Shown here in pieces: positions 62,795 to 64,000 of a stretch of 64,000 nucleotides of DNA (within the stretch, counting starts at the first letter, position 1; each line of letters opens with the position of its first letter). Source of the DNA: PALSA-693 sp963781155 (lineage in GTDB: Bacteria; Actinomycetota; Acidimicrobiia; Acidimicrobiales; Palsa-688). The position numbers and the translations under genes are program-made. A model generated the notes under the pieces. The model was not told the DNA's origin. It saw only the letters and a list, made by a program, of their open reading frames with translations, and did not search any database. The DNA is taken from assembly GCA_963781155.1 (NCBI GenBank), contig CAWAEC010000013.1:186001-250000 (forward strand), written 5' to 3'.

Positions 62795-64000
62795 CTAGCC
62801 CACGACGAACCAGGCGATCGGTAAGGAAACGGTGATGGCTTTGGTCAGGTGGATCACGAACGAGCTGCCCGATACGTCCGCTGTCACGCCGGCCACCGCG
62901 ACTCCGGCGACGTGGCCCTGCGGAGTCGTCAGTATCAGGCTCGACGCGGTGAGAGGAACCCCTGTCACGCTGACGGTCTGGGCCGATGTGGTGGCCGTGC
63001 CAACCACCGTGGCGGTGCCACAGCGCGAGAAATCGGCGACACCACTGACCTTAAGAGCTACGCCAGATGTGCTCACGGCTGACACGCCGACGCCGGTGTC
63101 ACTGCTGCCGTACACGCCGGTGCCGCCGTTGTCGGAGACGCCTTGCACGCCGTATCCGCCGTTGGCACTCGTGTCGACACCTTCGACGCCGCTCTGCCCG
63201 TTGGCGCCGGTCGTGCCGTACACGCCGACGCCGTTCGATGACCGCCCGTAAGTGCCGTGGCCGCCGGTCGTACTGGTGTCAACACCTGCGACCCCGCTCT
63301 GGCCGTCCGCCCCAGTCAGGCCATAGATGCCGGTGCCGTTCCCAGAGATACCCTGGACACCGAACGCGCCGATGGAAGTGTTGTCGTTGGCGAGTACGGC
63401 GGCCAAGCCGCTTCCAGTGATCACTCCGTGGACACCCCAGCCGTTGAGAGAGGTGCCCTGAACACCGAAGCCCCCGCTGGAATCGTCGACGCCGGCCACC
63501 CCGGACTGAAAAGTCTCCGAAGTCTGACCGTAGATTCCGGTGCCGTGAGCGGACACCGCGTAAGCGCCATAGCCCCAGGTGGACGAGGCGCGGACACCGT
63601 AGCCGCCGTCGGTGCTGGCGTCGACGCCGTACACTCCGCTCTGGCCGATGGTGTCGCCGTTGGTCAGTCCGTATGCGCCCGTGCCGTTGGTGGACCTTCC
63701 GTAGGTTCCATGTCCGCCGTTTGGGCTGGTATCGATGCCCGACACCCCGCTCTGGCCGTTGGTCGAAGCGTCGCCTTGCAGGCCGGTACCCACCGTGGTG
63801 GTCACCACCGTCGAGGCAGTCGCGGAGTTGGAGTCCCCCAACTGCACGGGGGCGCCGTTGGAGGCCGAGGCGGGTTCTGCTCCGGCGACCAGGGTGGCGG
63901 CAATGCCGGCGCCTGCCCCTGCCGCCCCCAGCATGATGGCCCGTCGACCAAAACGTCGAGAAGGTCTCGCTATCTCCTCGGCTGCCTCGCCAGTTGACCG
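62795..64000 (-). CDS. Tat-exported glycine-rich repeat protein (5' end outside window)
   Basis: The frame is open to the window edge, so the start is missing. The visible part opens with a twin-arginine signal (PSRRFGRRAIMLGAAGAGAG, then VAGAEPASA). The mature part consists of eight or so tandem units of about 37 residues, each around GQSGVxGVD, then GGYGVxGxSxxGxGVYG, followed by a C-terminal beta-domain (VSVTGVPLTASSLILTTPQG). The repeats should form a beta-helix or similar fibre. Only one cysteine is visible. It may be a surface adhesin or structural protein. Confidence 0.75.
   Translation of the reverse strand, partial: RSTGEAAEEIARPSRRFGRRAIMLGAAGAGAGIAATLVAGAEPASASNGAPVQLGDSNSATASTVVTTTVGTGLQGDASTNGQSGVSGIDTSPNGGHGTYGRSTNGTGAYGLTNGDTIGQSGVYGVDASTDGGYGVRASSTWGYGAYAVSAHGTGIYGQTSETFQSGVAGVDDSSGGFGVQGTSLNGWGVHGVITGSGLAAVLANDNTSIGAFGVQGISGNGTGIYGLTGADGQSGVAGVDTSTTGGHGTYGRSSNGVGVYGTTGANGQSGVEGVDTSANGGYGVQGVSDNGGTGVYGSSDTGVGVSAVSTSGVALKVSGVADFSRCGTATVVGTATTSAQTVSVTGVPLTASSLILTTPQGHVAGVAVAGVTADVSGSSFVIHLTKAITVSLPIAWFVVG

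Noticed and set aside
1..64000. CRISPR arrays or cas genes
   Set aside because: No regular 25-40 base direct repeats with unique spacers were seen; the tRNA array is the only dense periodic feature.

Overview
The window is high-GC DNA with overlapping operons, frequent GTG starts and strong AGGAGG ribosome sites. It carries mycobacterium/Acidimicrobiia-like gene families: acyl-CoA metabolism genes, a class III CoA-transferase, thiolase plus OB-fold pairs, DinB and SnoaL proteins, an ECF sigma factor with a SnoaL tail, a Rip3-like protease and a eukaryal-type topoisomerase IB. I read it as an actinobacterium, quite possibly an uncultured Acidimicrobiia-type organism. The lineage is inferred, because there is no rRNA here.

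Layout. 0-2.1 kb: a secreted class A beta-lactamase-like hydrolase and a zinc-ribbon membrane protein. 2.4-11.5 kb: a minus-strand run with a D-aminoacylase-type amidohydrolase, two secreted PHB-depolymerase-type esterases, two membrane acyltransferases, an AMP ligase, a phosphosulfolactate synthase (ComA) homologue and a VOC protein. 11.7-17 kb: a histidine phosphatase, an MBL-rhodanese sulfur enzyme, a site-2 protease with CBS domains and a second D-aminoacylase homologue. 17-23.8 kb: a tryptophanase-like lyase among unknown proteins, an FHA/zinc-ribbon membrane protein and an Ig-like zinc-ribbon membrane protein. 23.8-29.8 kb: a phosphoesterase, an amidohydrolase, a thiolase/OB-fold/hotdog lipid module and topoisomerase IB.

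31.2-35.3 kb is the most unusual part. It is a minus-strand array of about 16 closely packed tRNA or tRNA-like genes, interrupted by an intact rtcB RNA ligase and followed by a broken TROVE (Ro60/Rsr) gene. Six of the tRNAs have C instead of the near-universal U at position 33. The Leu- and Ser-type members lack the long variable arm, several have reduced D arms, and two further stem-closed RNAs lie in the gaps. The layout recalls the Rsr / Y-RNA / RtcB operons of other bacteria, here merged with a tRNA array. The surroundings (29.9-46.5 kb) are rich in gene remnants: a phosphoesterase, a kinase, a VOC protein, an SDR, an IclR-like regulator and an EthD protein.

46.5-50 kb: a NarL-type two-component system with an ABC-2 exporter. 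50-55.8 kb: an aldo/keto reductase, a SnoaL protein, an ECF sigma factor, a flavin monooxygenase and an SRPBCC protein. 56-62 kb: a BKACE enzyme, a beta-propeller protein, an SDR, a SnoaL protein and a secreted alpha/beta hydrolase. 62.8 kb to the end: a Tat-exported glycine-rich repeat protein, cut by the window edge.

Many otherwise well-conserved genes are split by single-base frameshifts (Ig-like protein, amidohydrolase, histidine kinase, permease, monooxygenase, propeller, SnoaL). Either the assembly contains indel errors or this part of the genome is decaying. All functions are read from motifs and family knowledge; no database search was run.
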